A stretch of DNA of 64,000 bases from Planctomycetota bacterium (GTDB taxonomy: Bacteria; Planctomycetota; UBA1135; GCA-002686595), in assembly GCA_029259595.1 (NCBI GenBank), contig JAJDEW010000150.1:1-64000 (forward strand). Reading direction: 5' to 3'. Below the pieces are notes generated by a model. It worked only from the letters and a program-made list of their open reading frames with translations, was not told where the DNA came from and searched no databases. The stretch's first letter is position 1, and each line of letters begins with the position of its first letter. A program made the position numbers and the translations under genes. This document shows, piece after piece, positions 42,725 to 51,329 of the stretch.

Positions 42725-44248
42725 ATGCCTCGTTCGCTGTCCGTCGTCTTCGTCCACGGTTGGAGCGTCACTCATACGAACACCTACGGCGGCTTGCCCG
42801 AACGGCTCGCGGCTGAGGCGGAACACTACGACCTGTCGCTCTCGGTACGGCAGATCTGGCTCGGGGAATACGTCAGCTTCCACGACGAGGTGCGCCTCGA
42901 GGACGTGTCGCGCGCGGTCGAGGCCGCGGTGCGGAGAGACCTTGCGGATCTCCTGGAGGCCGGCGAGCGCTTCGCCGCCGTGACACACTCGACCGGCGGA
43001 CCGGTCATGCGCGACTGGGTCGAGCGCTTCTACGGCGTTGCGGGCCGTGCGGGCGCGCGTGAGACGTGCCCCATGAGCCACCTCGTGATGCTCGCACCGG
43101 CCAACTTCGGCAGCGCGTTGGCGCAGCTCGGGAAGAGTCGCATCAGCCGTATCAAGAGCTGGTTCGGCGGCGTCGAGCCGGGACAGGGTGTGCTGGACTG
43201 GCTCGAGCTCGGTAGCCCCGAAGCGTGGAAGCTGAACGCGGCCTGGATCGCGCAGGGCAAGCAGCCCCTGGCCGGGAGCGTGAACGCCTTCGTGCTGACC
43301 GGGCAGACGATCGATCGCAAGCTCTTCGACGCGCTGAATTCCTACACCGGCGAGCTGGGCTCGGACGGCGTCGTGCGCGCCGCCGCGGCGAACCTGAACG
43401 CGACCTACGTGCTGCTCGAGCAGGAGAGCGAAGCGCGCGGCAAGGGCCCCAATGAACTGGTTGCGCGGCGTCCCAAGCACGCTCCGCGCACGGCCTTCCG
43501 GCTGGTGAAGGGCGCCGCCCACTCGGGTTCGGACAAGGGCATCATGCGCTCGGTGGGGAAGCGGGCCGGAGCGGACGGGAGCGAGGTGGTGGACGCCATC
43601 CTGCGCTGCTGCGCGGTCGCTCCCCAGGACGGCGCCGCGCGGCCGGGAGCGGACTACGTCGCGCTCTGCGACGCGTTCGCGGCCGAGACCGAAGCGGTGC
43701 ACGCGGCCGAGCGCGTCGAGAAGGAAGATCGCCTGTTCCTACGCGACCGCATCTTCGTGCACGACCGCATGACCCAGGTGATCTTCCGCGTGCGGGACTC
43801 GCAAGGCCATCCGATCTCGGACTTCGACCTGCTCTTGATCGGCCAGGACGACGACCCGAATCACCTGCCGAAGGGCTTCTTCATCGACCGTCAGCGCAAC
43901 CAGCGCGCGGGCAACACGCTCACCTACTTCCTGAACCACGACGTCATGGCAGGATGCCCGGCGGTGGTCGTGGACGGCGAGGTCGAGCGCCCGGAGGAGG
44001 CCGGGATGGACGAGCTGGGCCTCTGGATCAAGCCGCGCCCGACCGACGGCTTCGTGCACTACGGGGAAGCGCGCCTGCGGGCCGGCAAGGAACTCGCGGA
44101 AGCGGTCCTGCGGGCGGACGAGACGGTGCTCGTCGACATCGTCCTGCGCCGCATCGTTCGCGAAGGGGTCGTCCACCTCTCGCGCGGAACGAAGCGCGGT
44201 TCCTTCAGGAAGGTGAAGCCGGGGGCGCCGCTCCCGGACGAGCGGTAG
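42725..44248 (+). CDS. Alpha/beta-hydrolase, lipase-like
   Basis: A 507-residue protein with no signal peptide. The first third is an alpha/beta-hydrolase: FVHGWSVTHTNTYGG carries an oxyanion HG motif, and Ser89 lies in a nucleophile elbow AVTHSTGGPVM (usual G-x-S-x-G changed to H-S-T-G-G). A likely catalytic Asp is in LTGQTIDRKLFDAL, and a His lies in KGAAHSGSDKG. The C-terminal third (~350-500) looks beta-rich (MTQVIFRVRDSQGHPISDFD) and is of unknown family, possibly a binding domain. Lipases of this type act on lipids or long acyl esters; export would need another route. It may be a phospholipase, but this is not shown. Confidence 0.75.
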   Translation: MPRSLSVVFVHGWSVTHTNTYGGLPERLAAEAEHYDLSLSVRQIWLGEYVSFHDEVRLEDVSRAVEAAVRRDLADLLEAGERFAAVTHSTGGPVMRDWVERFYGVAGRAGARETCPMSHLVMLAPANFGSALAQLGKSRISRIKSWFGGVEPGQGVLDWLELGSPEAWKLNAAWIAQGKQPLAGSVNAFVLTGQTIDRKLFDALNSYTGELGSDGVVRAAAANLNATYVLLEQESEARGKGPNELVARRPKHAPRTAFRLVKGAAHSGSDKGIMRSVGKRAGADGSEVVDAILRCCAVAPQDGAARPGADYVALCDAFAAETEAVHAAERVEKEDRLFLRDRIFVHDRMTQVIFRVRDSQGHPISDFDLLLIGQDDDPNHLPKGFFIDRQRNQRAGNTLTYFLNHDVMAGCPAVVVDGEVERPEEAGMDELGLWIKPRPTDGFVHYGEARLRAGKELAEAVLRADETVLVDIVLRRIVREGVVHLSRGTKRGSFRKVKPGAPLPDER

Positions 44249-44380
44249 AGCGCGAGCTTCAGGGGACGAGCGGCGGGCCTTGCACAGACGCCGCGACCCA
44301 CGGGGCGCCGAGGCAGCCCGTGGTCGGGTCACCCTCGAGGCGCGTCGCGTGTGTCGGATCCGGGGAGCAGCGGCTGGTTC

Positions 44381-44605
44381 CTAGCTTTCAGGAGCGGGTC
44401 GCTCGTCCGGCGCGGCGGGCGGGCGGGGGTCGTCGCGGTCGTCCCCGTGGAAGCCGTAGGAGGGGTCGTAGGTTTCGTCCGGGACACCGTTCTTCTTGTC
44501 GGCGTGGCGCGCTACGCGGTCGGCCAACTTGCGGTCGCGCTTGCGCTGCTTGTCGAGGGCGCGGCGGCGTTTCTCGAGCGTTTCGGGAGAGCGTTTTCTG
44601 GCGAT
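44381..44605 (-). CDS. Small basic protein, probable ATC start codon
   Basis: A 74-residue protein: after the first residue it reads ARKRSPETLEKRRRALDKQR, then a Lys/Arg-rich helix to ~residue 38, then an acidic and Pro-rich tail ending PAPES. The frame runs from a stop at 44642-44644 to the TAG at 44381-44383 and contains no ATG or GTG. Its only TTG (44525-44527) lies inside the basic helix. A good ribosome site AAGGAAACG (minus strand, 44610-44617 region) lies 7 bases before an ATC (44603-44605), giving the natural 'M-ARKRS' start. The same AAGGAAACG precedes the RRM gene upstream. It resembles the small basic protein at 2241. It may be an RNA- or ribosome-associated factor; that is inference. 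Confidence 0.6.
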   Translation of the reverse strand: MARKRSPETLEKRRRALDKQRKRDRKLADRVARHADKKNGVPDETYDPSYGFHGDDRDDPRPPAAPDERPAPES

Positions 44606-44677
44606 GGTCGTTTCCTTTTTCGGAGTCGTCGGCTCCGCCGCCTACCAGGCGAGGCGAAGTGGACTGGTGGAATGCGA

Positions 44678-44705
44678 AGGGCCGCGGGATCTCTCCCGCG
44701 GCCCT
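44678..44705. terminator. Perfect 12-bp hairpin between RRM gene and small basic gene
   Basis: AGGGCCGCGGGA (44678-44689) pairs perfectly with TCCCGCGGCCCT (44694-44705) around a 4-base loop. It lies 47 bases after the RRM gene stop (minus strand). No U-run follows on the minus strand, so it may be an attenuator or RNA-stability hairpin rather than a full terminator. Confidence 0.55.
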
Positions 44706-44751
44706 GAACGATACGGGCCGGCTCAGCCGACCCGACCGAGAGAGTCGGTGA

Positions 44752-45048
44752 TTACCAGCGGTTGCCGCCGCCGCCACCGCCGCCGCTGCCGCGCTCGGGG
44801 CGCGGGCGTGCTTCGTTGACGGTCAGGTTGCGACCTTCGAGTTCTTTGCCATCCATGAGTTGGATGACGCTTTGAGCTTCGGCGTCGCTGGACATCTCGG
44901 CAAAGGCAAAACCCTTCGGACGACCGGTTTCACGGTCGACGACGAGGTGGATTTCCTTGACCGTGGCTCCGCCCTCTTCGAGCGCGGCACACAGACTGTC
45001 TTCGGTGATGCTGTACGGCAAATTGCCGACGTAGAGTCGTTTCCCCAT
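44752..45048 (-). CDS. RRM-type RNA-binding protein
   Basis: A 98-residue single RNA-recognition-motif protein: RNP2 LYVGNL at 5-10, RNP1 KGFAFAEM at ~45-52, and a glycine-rich tail (GSGGGGGGGNRW). Such small RRM proteins are common in cyanobacteria and planctomycetes and are often cold-regulated. The ATG at 45048 is preceded by AAGGAAACG (SD), like the small gene downstream. The longer open frame to 45171 is a leader, not protein. It may bind its own or other mRNAs. Confidence 0.92.
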   Translation of the reverse strand: MGKRLYVGNLPYSITEDSLCAALEEGGATVKEIHLVVDRETGRPKGFAFAEMSSDAEAQSVIQLMDGKELEGRNLTVNEARPRPERGSGGGGGGGNRW

Positions 45049-45819
45049 GGGGACGTTTCCTTTCGTAGTTCGTTGGTGGCCCGTGCTTGCCTTCAGTCCA
45101 ACCGAACGGAAAGGATCAAAACGCGGATCATCGGATTCTTGTTGTCTCGTTGCGCCATCCGGGAGTGGCATGGCGCGCTTCCTGAGCAGGACGGATGTCC
45201 CGCCGGAAGGCTCGCCCGCTCGAACGTTTCGAAGCGAGCAGCAGCTGTCCCACGTGCCCGCAGAGGTGCGGGAGCGGAGGCAAGCTCCGCGTACTTGGCA
45301 CCAAGGGGCACGCGAACACCAGACAAATTCGACCGTTCGCCGACTTCTCTGGAGCGAGGGGGCGAGCCGGTCGGACCCTGCGGAGCGCCATAGCGGGCCT
45401 CAGTCGCGACCCGCCCCGGGGCTTCGCATCGCGCAAAGGGCCCTTTTCAAGGGCGCCACCGGGGTTCCCCGGACGCAAGCTCCGCTAGGCCGACCCGGTC
45501 GCGGACGAATCCGCAATTCCGAATCCCGGATCGAAGACGGGGGCTTGGCCGGCTCACCCCTCGCCCCGGTGCTCACGAGCGCCTCCCCTCGAAGCGCCCG
45601 CGGACGGCGGACGCCAGGTGGAGACTTTCCTTGTGGAGCGGTGCTGGACGACGTCGAACGGGAACGTGGAACGCAAGCCCGACCGCTCGGCGCAGGTTCG
45701 GCCCGCGGTTCGGCCGCGTGGACGATCGTGCGCGCCTTCGTAGCGTTCTGCTGGCTCGGCTTCGTCCTGCGCTCGCGCTGCTTCGTTGGCGACGACGCTC
45801 CCGATTAGACTGCAAGGCC
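45049..45819. other. 771-base intergenic region with candidate -10 box, no gene seen
   Basis: This gap separates the RRM gene (-) from the GH95-like gene (+). Open frames here are low-complexity, rich in Arg, Pro, Gly and Ser, and one minus-strand frame contains SGVRVPLG, which often appears when tRNA 3' ends are translated. I could not fold a cloverleaf or find the 5' half, so I do not call a tRNA. The RRM mRNA leader probably starts within the first ~100 bases. The plus-strand TAGACT box is at 45806-45811. Confidence 0.4.
45806..45811 (+). promoter_or_regulatory. Candidate -10 box TAGACT
   Basis: TAGACT lies 8 bases before the ATG at 45820, again giving a near-leaderless transcript. Confidence 0.45.
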
Positions 45820-48135
45820 ATGAGCATCCGTCCAAGCCACGTCCTACGCGAGGCACGCCTGTTCGTGCTCGCGAGCGCCGCCTGTGCGAGCTGTGCTACG
45901 GCGCGCGCGCACGAGGGGCTCGTTCCGCCGGATCCCGGTCGTCACGACGTCGTCTGGACGACGCCGTCCGCGGACGCCCATGGTTCGGTGCCGCTGGGCA
46001 ACGGTGACGTGGCGCTGAACGCCTGGGTCGAACCGTCGGGCGAGCTCGTGTTCTACGTCGCGAAGTCGGACGCCTGGGACCACGTCGGGCGACTCCTGAA
46101 GGTCGGGCGGGTGCGTGTGGCGCTCGATCCGCCGCCTCCGATGGACGCCTTCGAACACGCGCTGCGGCTCGAGCGCGGCGTGCTCGAGGTGCGCTACGGA
46201 CGAGGCGCCGCGGCCGTGCGCCTCGAGCTCTTCGTCGACGCGCACCACCCGGTCGTCGTCGCGCGCGTGCACAGCCCCGTGCCGCGCGCGCTGATCGCCA
46301 CGATCGAACCCTGGCGCACGGCGCCCGAGCCGGTCCCGCAGGCGGACATCAGCGATCTGTTCGAGGACCGCGCACGACCGAACAGCCTGCGGGGCGAGGT
46401 CGTGATCGCGCCCGATCAGCTGCTGGGCGAGGCGCCGGCCGGGATGATCGGGTGGTACCGCTGGAATGAGAGCTCGCCCTGGTTCGACGAGGTCGTGCGG
46501 GTCCAGGGCCTGGAAGACTACTTCGCGGATCGGCCCGATCCGCTGTCCGGGCGCACCTTCGGAGGCCTGCTACGGGCGAGCAACGGACGGCGTGAGGGGC
46601 CGACGCGACTCCGGGCGCAGCCCGCCTCGGAGCAGCGCCTCGAGCTCTTCGTCGCGACGGAGCATCCGTCTTCGCCCTCCGCTTGGTTGCGCGCCGTCGT
46701 GCAGCGCATCGCGGCGACCGACGCCGTGCCGGCCGCGCAGCGCGACCGTGCCCACGCGGACTGGTGGCGCGCCTTCTGGCAACGGAGCTGGATCGAGATC
46801 CGCGCGCGCGACGAAGCCGGCGCGGCGGATGCAGCCGTTGTCGAACAGGCCTACGCGTTGCAGCGCTACGTGACCGCCTGCGCCGGGCGCGGGCGCTTCC
46901 CGATCAAGTTCAACGGCTCGCTCTTCACGGTGCCGTGGGAGGGTCGCTTCGGCGACGCCGACTACCGGCGCTGGGGCCCGGGCTACTGGTGGCAGAACAC
47001 GCGCCTGCCGTACCACGCGCTGTCGGCCGCAGGGGACTTCGAGTCGCTGCTGCCGCTCTTTCGGATGTACTCGACCGAGACGCTGGCGTTGCACGAGTTT
47101 CGTGCGCGTCGCTACACCGGCCACGGTGGCGCGCTCTTGCCCGAGTGCATCACGTTCTGGGGCGGGTCGTTTCCTGCGGACTACGGCTGGACACCGTTCG
47201 AAGAGCGCGGCACCGACAAGCTGCAGGAGAGTGGCTGGCACAAGCGCGAGTGGGTGGCCGGGCTCGAGCTGGTCTGGCTGATGCAGGAGTTCTTCGCCTA
47301 CACCGAAGACCAGCGCTTCCTGCGCGAGACGCTCCTGCCCACGGCAGAGTCCGTCCTGACCTTCTTCGACGAGCACTACGCGACCGGTCCGGACGGGAGG
47401 TGGGTCATGACGCCATCGCAGGCGCTCGAGACCTGGTGGGACACGACGAACCCGATGCCGGAGGTCGCCGGGCTGCAAGCGGTGCTCGAGCGCCTCGTGC
47501 AGCTTCCGAGCACGTCGACCACCGCGGCGCAACGCGCGCGCTGGCTGAGGCTCGCGGAGCTCGTGCCCGCCTTGCCCACGCGTGTCGAGGACGGTGTCGA
47601 GCTCCTGGCCCCGGCCGCTCGTTTCGCCGACAAGCGCAACGTCGAGAATCCCGAGCTGTACGCCGTGTTCCCGTTCCGGCGGGTGTCCTTCGAGCGCGCG
47701 AACGCGGCCCTGGGCCTGGCCGCACTCGAGCGCCGCACGGATCGCGGGCACGCCGGTTGGCGCCAGGACGAGCTCTTCATGACGCACCTCGGGCTCGCCG
47801 ACGAAGCTCGCGCCGGCCTCGTTCAGCGCGCGCGCAACACCGACCCCGCCTCGCGCTTTCCCGCCTTTTGGGCCGCGAACTACGACTGGACTCCCGACCA
47901 GACCCATGGCGGGGTCTTGATGCGCACGCTCCAGACCATGCTGTTGCAGACCGACGGCGACACGCTCTTCGTCCTGCCGGCCTGGCCCGACGACTGGGAC
48001 GTGCGCTTCCGTCTGCACGCGCCGGGGCGCACGATCGTCGAGGGCGAGCGCGTCGATGGTCGCCTCGAACGGCTCGAGCTCACGCCCACGGACCGCGCGC
48101 GCGACGTTCGGCGGCCCACGGCCGCGAGTCGCTGA
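45820..48135 (+). CDS. GH95-like glycoside hydrolase (DUF5703 N-terminal domain), exported
   Basis: A 771-residue enzyme with an export signal in the first ~30 residues (LFVLASAACASCATARA; possibly a lipoprotein). An N-terminal beta domain opens with DVVWTTPSADAHGSVPLGNG then DVALNAWVEPSGELVFY, which I recognise as the DUF5703/GH95 type. A long alpha-toroid follows (~330-640; WWRAFWQRSW, FNGSLFTVPWEGRFGD, GWHKREWVAGLELVWLMQEF), as in six-hairpin glycosidases. A C-terminal beta domain with VLPAWPDDWDVRFRLHAPG closes it. Substrate by family is an alpha-L-fucoside or related glycan, not shown directly. It stands alone behind a TAGACT box. Confidence 0.78.
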   Translation: MSIRPSHVLREARLFVLASAACASCATARAHEGLVPPDPGRHDVVWTTPSADAHGSVPLGNGDVALNAWVEPSGELVFYVAKSDAWDHVGRLLKVGRVRVALDPPPPMDAFEHALRLERGVLEVRYGRGAAAVRLELFVDAHHPVVVARVHSPVPRALIATIEPWRTAPEPVPQADISDLFEDRARPNSLRGEVVIAPDQLLGEAPAGMIGWYRWNESSPWFDEVVRVQGLEDYFADRPDPLSGRTFGGLLRASNGRREGPTRLRAQPASEQRLELFVATEHPSSPSAWLRAVVQRIAATDAVPAAQRDRAHADWWRAFWQRSWIEIRARDEAGAADAAVVEQAYALQRYVTACAGRGRFPIKFNGSLFTVPWEGRFGDADYRRWGPGYWWQNTRLPYHALSAAGDFESLLPLFRMYSTETLALHEFRARRYTGHGGALLPECITFWGGSFPADYGWTPFEERGTDKLQESGWHKREWVAGLELVWLMQEFFAYTEDQRFLRETLLPTAESVLTFFDEHYATGPDGRWVMTPSQALETWWDTTNPMPEVAGLQAVLERLVQLPSTSTTAAQRARWLRLAELVPALPTRVEDGVELLAPAARFADKRNVENPELYAVFPFRRVSFERANAALGLAALERRTDRGHAGWRQDELFMTHLGLADEARAGLVQRARNTDPASRFPAFWAANYDWTPDQTHGGVLMRTLQTMLLQTDGDTLFVLPAWPDDWDVRFRLHAPGRTIVEGERVDGRLERLELTPTDRARDVRRPTAASR

Positions 48136-48172
48136 CGTCGCGGTTCCGTGGGAGTCGGCTCGGACGCCGGAC

Positions 48173-48189
48173 GGCGCGCTCAGCGCGCC
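48173..48189. terminator. Small GC hairpin at convergent gene ends
   Basis: GGCGCGC (48173-48179) pairs with GCGCGCC (48183-48189) around TCA, which is the stop codon of the minus-strand gene. It lies in the 44-base gap between convergent genes. Short stem, so modest confidence. Confidence 0.4.
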
Positions 48190-51080
48190 TGGGGTGTCGC
48201 CGGTCGGCGCACCCCCAGGAGGGTCCGCCGGAGGAACTCCGCGAGCACGGCCGCGTGGGGCAGCTCGTCCTCGATGCTGCAGTGGAACTGAGCGTAGAAG
48301 CCGCCTGCCTCGTGCTCGAGGACCAGCGCGTCGGCGTCCCGGTCCGCGTCCTCGGCGAAGACGGCGCCCACGGACCATGCCGGTCCGATCTGGTCGTAGC
48401 GCAGGGCAGCGTGCGAGAACCACGTGCCGAGCGACGGCAGGATGGCGTTCGCGCCGGCCTGCGGGATCTGCGCTCCGGAACCTCGACAGATGGCCGGAGT
48501 CGCGACGTCGAGCACGCGATCGGCCCCGACGGACAGGCCGCCGCTCTGCGTGACCGTTCCGTCCGGGTGGAGGATCTCCTGAAAGGCCGTCTGGCCGCTC
48601 CAGACGAGGCCGTTGCCGTGTTCGAGCCAGCGTTCGGCCAGCGAGCCCTCGTCCTCGCCGGCGAAGACCGCTGCGGGCACGTAGTCCAGGAGCACGACGA
48701 CGTCGCGTACTCCGTTGTCGACGCGTGCCTCCATCCAGCGCGCGAAGTCCGGACCCTGTCCGAAGTGGAACGACTGCACGTCGAAGTCCTTCGGGGGCAG
48801 ATCCGCGCGCAAGCGGGCGACGACGTCCAGCTGATCGGTCCAGGGAACCCAGCGTTCGATCGAGACCGGCGCGAACACGGCGACGTCGGGGCGGACGTCG
48901 CGGACGCGCAGGACGAGCGTCTCCGCGTGAGAGTGGCCGTCGAGCGTCGCCTCCACCCGCAGCTCGTAGGCCGCGGCCGAGGCGTAGACGTGCGTCGCCT
49001 CGAGCTCGACGCCGTCGAGTGCGTCGGGGAATACGGCGCGCGTGCCATCGCCCCAATCGAAGGTGAGCACGGGCAAGCGATCGGCCAGGGTGCGGCCCGG
49101 GAAGTGGACGTGCGCCGTGGCACGGACCGTCTGGCCGCGGCGCGGGCGCGAGGGATCGATCCCGGCGAGATGTACACGCGGAAGGGCGTCGCGATCGTAG
49201 ACGGTCAGCGTCCGCACGTCGCTGGCACCGCGTGCGTCGTGCACCTCGAGCCGCAGTCGCAGCTGGCCGCTGCCGCGTTCGTCGGCCTTCGGCAAGCGCT
49301 CGAGCGCGGTCTCGAGGCCGGGCAAGCGGGCCCAGGCGGGGTGTTCGTGGTGTGCACGGACCCAGTCGATCGTCCACGTCGCGTCGAGCGTCGAGCCAGG
49401 CTGGTCGGGGTCGCTCGCCTCGGCCGAGAGCACGAGCGGAGCGTCGAACGGGACGAAGGCGCCTTCGAGAGGTGCGTGCACGACCTCGATCGCGGGCCGC
49501 GCGTTGCCCGGCGTCACGACGACGTCGCGCGTCGCGGACCACCCGTTGGTGTCGGTCACTGTCAAGTGCATGCGTTCGGAGGCGGCCTCGGTATAGGTCG
49601 TCGACCAGGTGGGCTCGTCGATCACCGTCCCGTCGGAGCGCTCCCAGCGATAGCTCAGGGCCTGCCCTTCGGGATCGAACGAGCCCGCGGCGGAGAACGT
49701 GACCGTCAGGGGTAGCGCACCTTCGTCGGGCGTGGCCGTGGCGACGGCGACCGGCGGAGCGTCGTTGCCGACGTAGCGGATGCGGTAGATCTTGGGCGTC
49801 GAGAACAGGAGGCTGATCCAGACCAGGTCCCCGTTCTCGGGGTGGGTGCGCAGCTCGACCGGGGACCCCAGCCCCGTACCGAACTCGAGCACGTCCGTCG
49901 GCACGAGGTTTCCGTCCAGACGCGCGGACCGCATCCAGGACAGCCCGAAATCGACGAAGAACATGCGGCCGCGCCACACGGGTGGATAGTCGTCGCCCGT
50001 GTAGACCGTGACGCCGGACGTGCAAACGCCCGTGAAGCCCGCGTGCGAGCTGTCGCCGTGGTGCCAGGCGACGAGCGGCGGCGTGTGACCGACGGCCGCG
50101 ACGTCGCACAGCCCGAAGGCGTCCGCGGCTTGGTACTGACCCTGGGCGAAGGGGCCTTCGAAGCAGGGCCAGCCCAGATTTTCGCCGCCCGTGACGAGGT
50201 TGATCTCCTCCCAGGTGTTCCAACCCACGTCGCCGACCAGCAGCGCCTCGCGCGGCCCCGAGTTCGGAAGCAGGTCGAAGCGGTAGGGGTTGCGCAGCCC
50301 GAGGGCCCAGATCCGCGAGCGCATCGAGCGGGGGTCACCGTCGTAGAACGGATTGTCAGGCAAGCCGTCGCCGGTCAAGGGATCGATGCGCAGGACCTTG
50401 CCGGAGGCGCTGTCCAGCGACTGCGAGCGGAACGAGCCGATGTCGTCGGCCGCACCCAGACGGTCGGGCCCGAAGCACGGCGGGTCGAAGCCGCCGTTGT
50501 CGACCAGGTCGTAGTGCGCGCCGTCGCCGCTGGCGAGCACCAGGCTGCCATCGGTGAGAAAGCGCAGCGATCCGATCGCGTGCGAGAGATGGCAGGAAGG
50601 AATGCCGCTCGACCAGCTTTCACCGAGCAAGACCGTGCGCGTCGCCGGCAAGGCCACGAGATCGCCGGCGGCGTCGTACTCCGTCCGGAAGCGAACGAGC
50701 CGTGAGAAGGCGTGCGCATCGTCGTCGACATGGTCGTTGCCGGGGTCGACGACCAGCAGCAGGTACAGGAATCCGTTGACCTCGAATTCCGGATGCACCG
50801 CGATCCCGAGGAGGCCGCGATCGCCGTTCGAGAGCGTCTCGCTCTGGAGGTTCACGACCCGGTTGCGACGGCGGTCGTCCTCGACGTACCAGACCGTGCC
50901 ACCACGATCGGCCACGACCATGCGGCGCGCATCGATGAAGTCGAGCCCGACCGGCTGTCCCCAACCGCTTCCGATCGGTTGGGCGAGGAAGCCCGGCGGC
51001 AGGACCGGTGTCTGCGCGGCGAGGCCAGGGGTCGCGAGGGCGAGAGCGAGGGGCAGCAGGCATCGGTTCAAGGGCGTCAC
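48180..51080 (-). CDS. PQQ-type sugar dehydrogenase-like protein with PKD repeats
   Basis: A 966-residue exported protein starting at GTG 51080 (CACGGAG precedes it; TPLNRCLLPLALALATPGLA signal). Residues ~25-470 resemble soluble aldose sugar dehydrogenases of the GDH-B type: GFLAQPIGSGWGQPVGLDFI, NGDRGLLGIAVHPEFEVNGF, GLRNPYRFDLLPN and VGWNTWEEINLVTGGENLGW. They are expected to bind PQQ and oxidise a sugar or polyol. After ~residue 470 come PKD-type beta domains (SFDPEGQALSYRWERSDGTV) and another ~200 residues with Cys, His and Asp of unknown role. The combination suggests a polysaccharide-attached dehydrogenase. The exact substrate is unknown. Confidence 0.82.
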   Translation of the reverse strand: MTPLNRCLLPLALALATPGLAAQTPVLPPGFLAQPIGSGWGQPVGLDFIDARRMVVADRGGTVWYVEDDRRRNRVVNLQSETLSNGDRGLLGIAVHPEFEVNGFLYLLLVVDPGNDHVDDDAHAFSRLVRFRTEYDAAGDLVALPATRTVLLGESWSSGIPSCHLSHAIGSLRFLTDGSLVLASGDGAHYDLVDNGGFDPPCFGPDRLGAADDIGSFRSQSLDSASGKVLRIDPLTGDGLPDNPFYDGDPRSMRSRIWALGLRNPYRFDLLPNSGPREALLVGDVGWNTWEEINLVTGGENLGWPCFEGPFAQGQYQAADAFGLCDVAAVGHTPPLVAWHHGDSSHAGFTGVCTSGVTVYTGDDYPPVWRGRMFFVDFGLSWMRSARLDGNLVPTDVLEFGTGLGSPVELRTHPENGDLVWISLLFSTPKIYRIRYVGNDAPPVAVATATPDEGALPLTVTFSAAGSFDPEGQALSYRWERSDGTVIDEPTWSTTYTEAASERMHLTVTDTNGWSATRDVVVTPGNARPAIEVVHAPLEGAFVPFDAPLVLSAEASDPDQPGSTLDATWTIDWVRAHHEHPAWARLPGLETALERLPKADERGSGQLRLRLEVHDARGASDVRTLTVYDRDALPRVHLAGIDPSRPRRGQTVRATAHVHFPGRTLADRLPVLTFDWGDGTRAVFPDALDGVELEATHVYASAAAYELRVEATLDGHSHAETLVLRVRDVRPDVAVFAPVSIERWVPWTDQLDVVARLRADLPPKDFDVQSFHFGQGPDFARWMEARVDNGVRDVVVLLDYVPAAVFAGEDEGSLAERWLEHGNGLVWSGQTAFQEILHPDGTVTQSGGLSVGADRVLDVATPAICRGSGAQIPQAGANAILPSLGTWFSHAALRYDQIGPAWSVGAVFAEDADRDADALVLEHEAGGFYAQFHCSIEDELPHAAVLAEFLRRTLLGVRRPATPQAR

Positions 51081-51096
51081 CTCCGTGGGCCGACCC

Positions 51097-51102
51097 AGTC
51101 TA
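51097..51102 (-). promoter_or_regulatory. Candidate -10 box TAGACT
   Basis: On the minus strand TAGACT precedes the dehydrogenase GTG at 51080 by 16 bases, in the 90-base divergent region shared with the DUF5989 gene. Confidence 0.45.
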
Positions 51103-51170
51103 TGCCGCGGCGGCCCGGACGGGATCGGCCGGGGCTTCCGTTGTGCGACGGCCTCGGGAACAATGGCCCC

Positions 51171-51329
51171 ATGCCGCCCGATTCCCCCGAGCAGGAGTCC
51201 TTCCTGAGCGTCGTCTTGCGCAACAAGCGCTGGTGGCTCCCGCCGCTCGTCATCGCCCTGCTCCTGATCGCGCTCCTGGTCCTGTCCCTCTCGGACGGGG
51301 CCTCGCCCTTCGTCTATTCGCCCTTCTGA
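51171..51329 (+). CDS. DUF5989-family miniprotein
   Basis: A 52-residue single-helix membrane protein: a short head (MPPDSPEQESFLSVVLRNKR), a WWLPPLVIALLLIALLVLSL helix, and SPFVYSPF at the end. The family signature K/R-x-WW-L-P and the terminal aromatic-P-F fit DUF5989. From memory, such miniproteins lie beside SGNH hydrolases or carbamoyltransferases in surface-glycan loci, and here an SGNH gene converges with it. The stop overlaps the SGNH gene's 3' end by 16 bases. Its function is unestablished. The ATG at 51171 is the only sensible start. Confidence 0.75.
   Translation: MPPDSPEQESFLSVVLRNKRWWLPPLVIALLLIALLVLSLSDGASPFVYSPF

Noticed and set aside
45171-45420. Minus-strand frame containing SGVRVPLG, a pattern typical of translated tRNA 3' ends
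   Set aside because: I could not fold a cloverleaf or find a matching acceptor 5' half within 90 bases, and the T-arm stem does not pair, so a tRNA is not supported.
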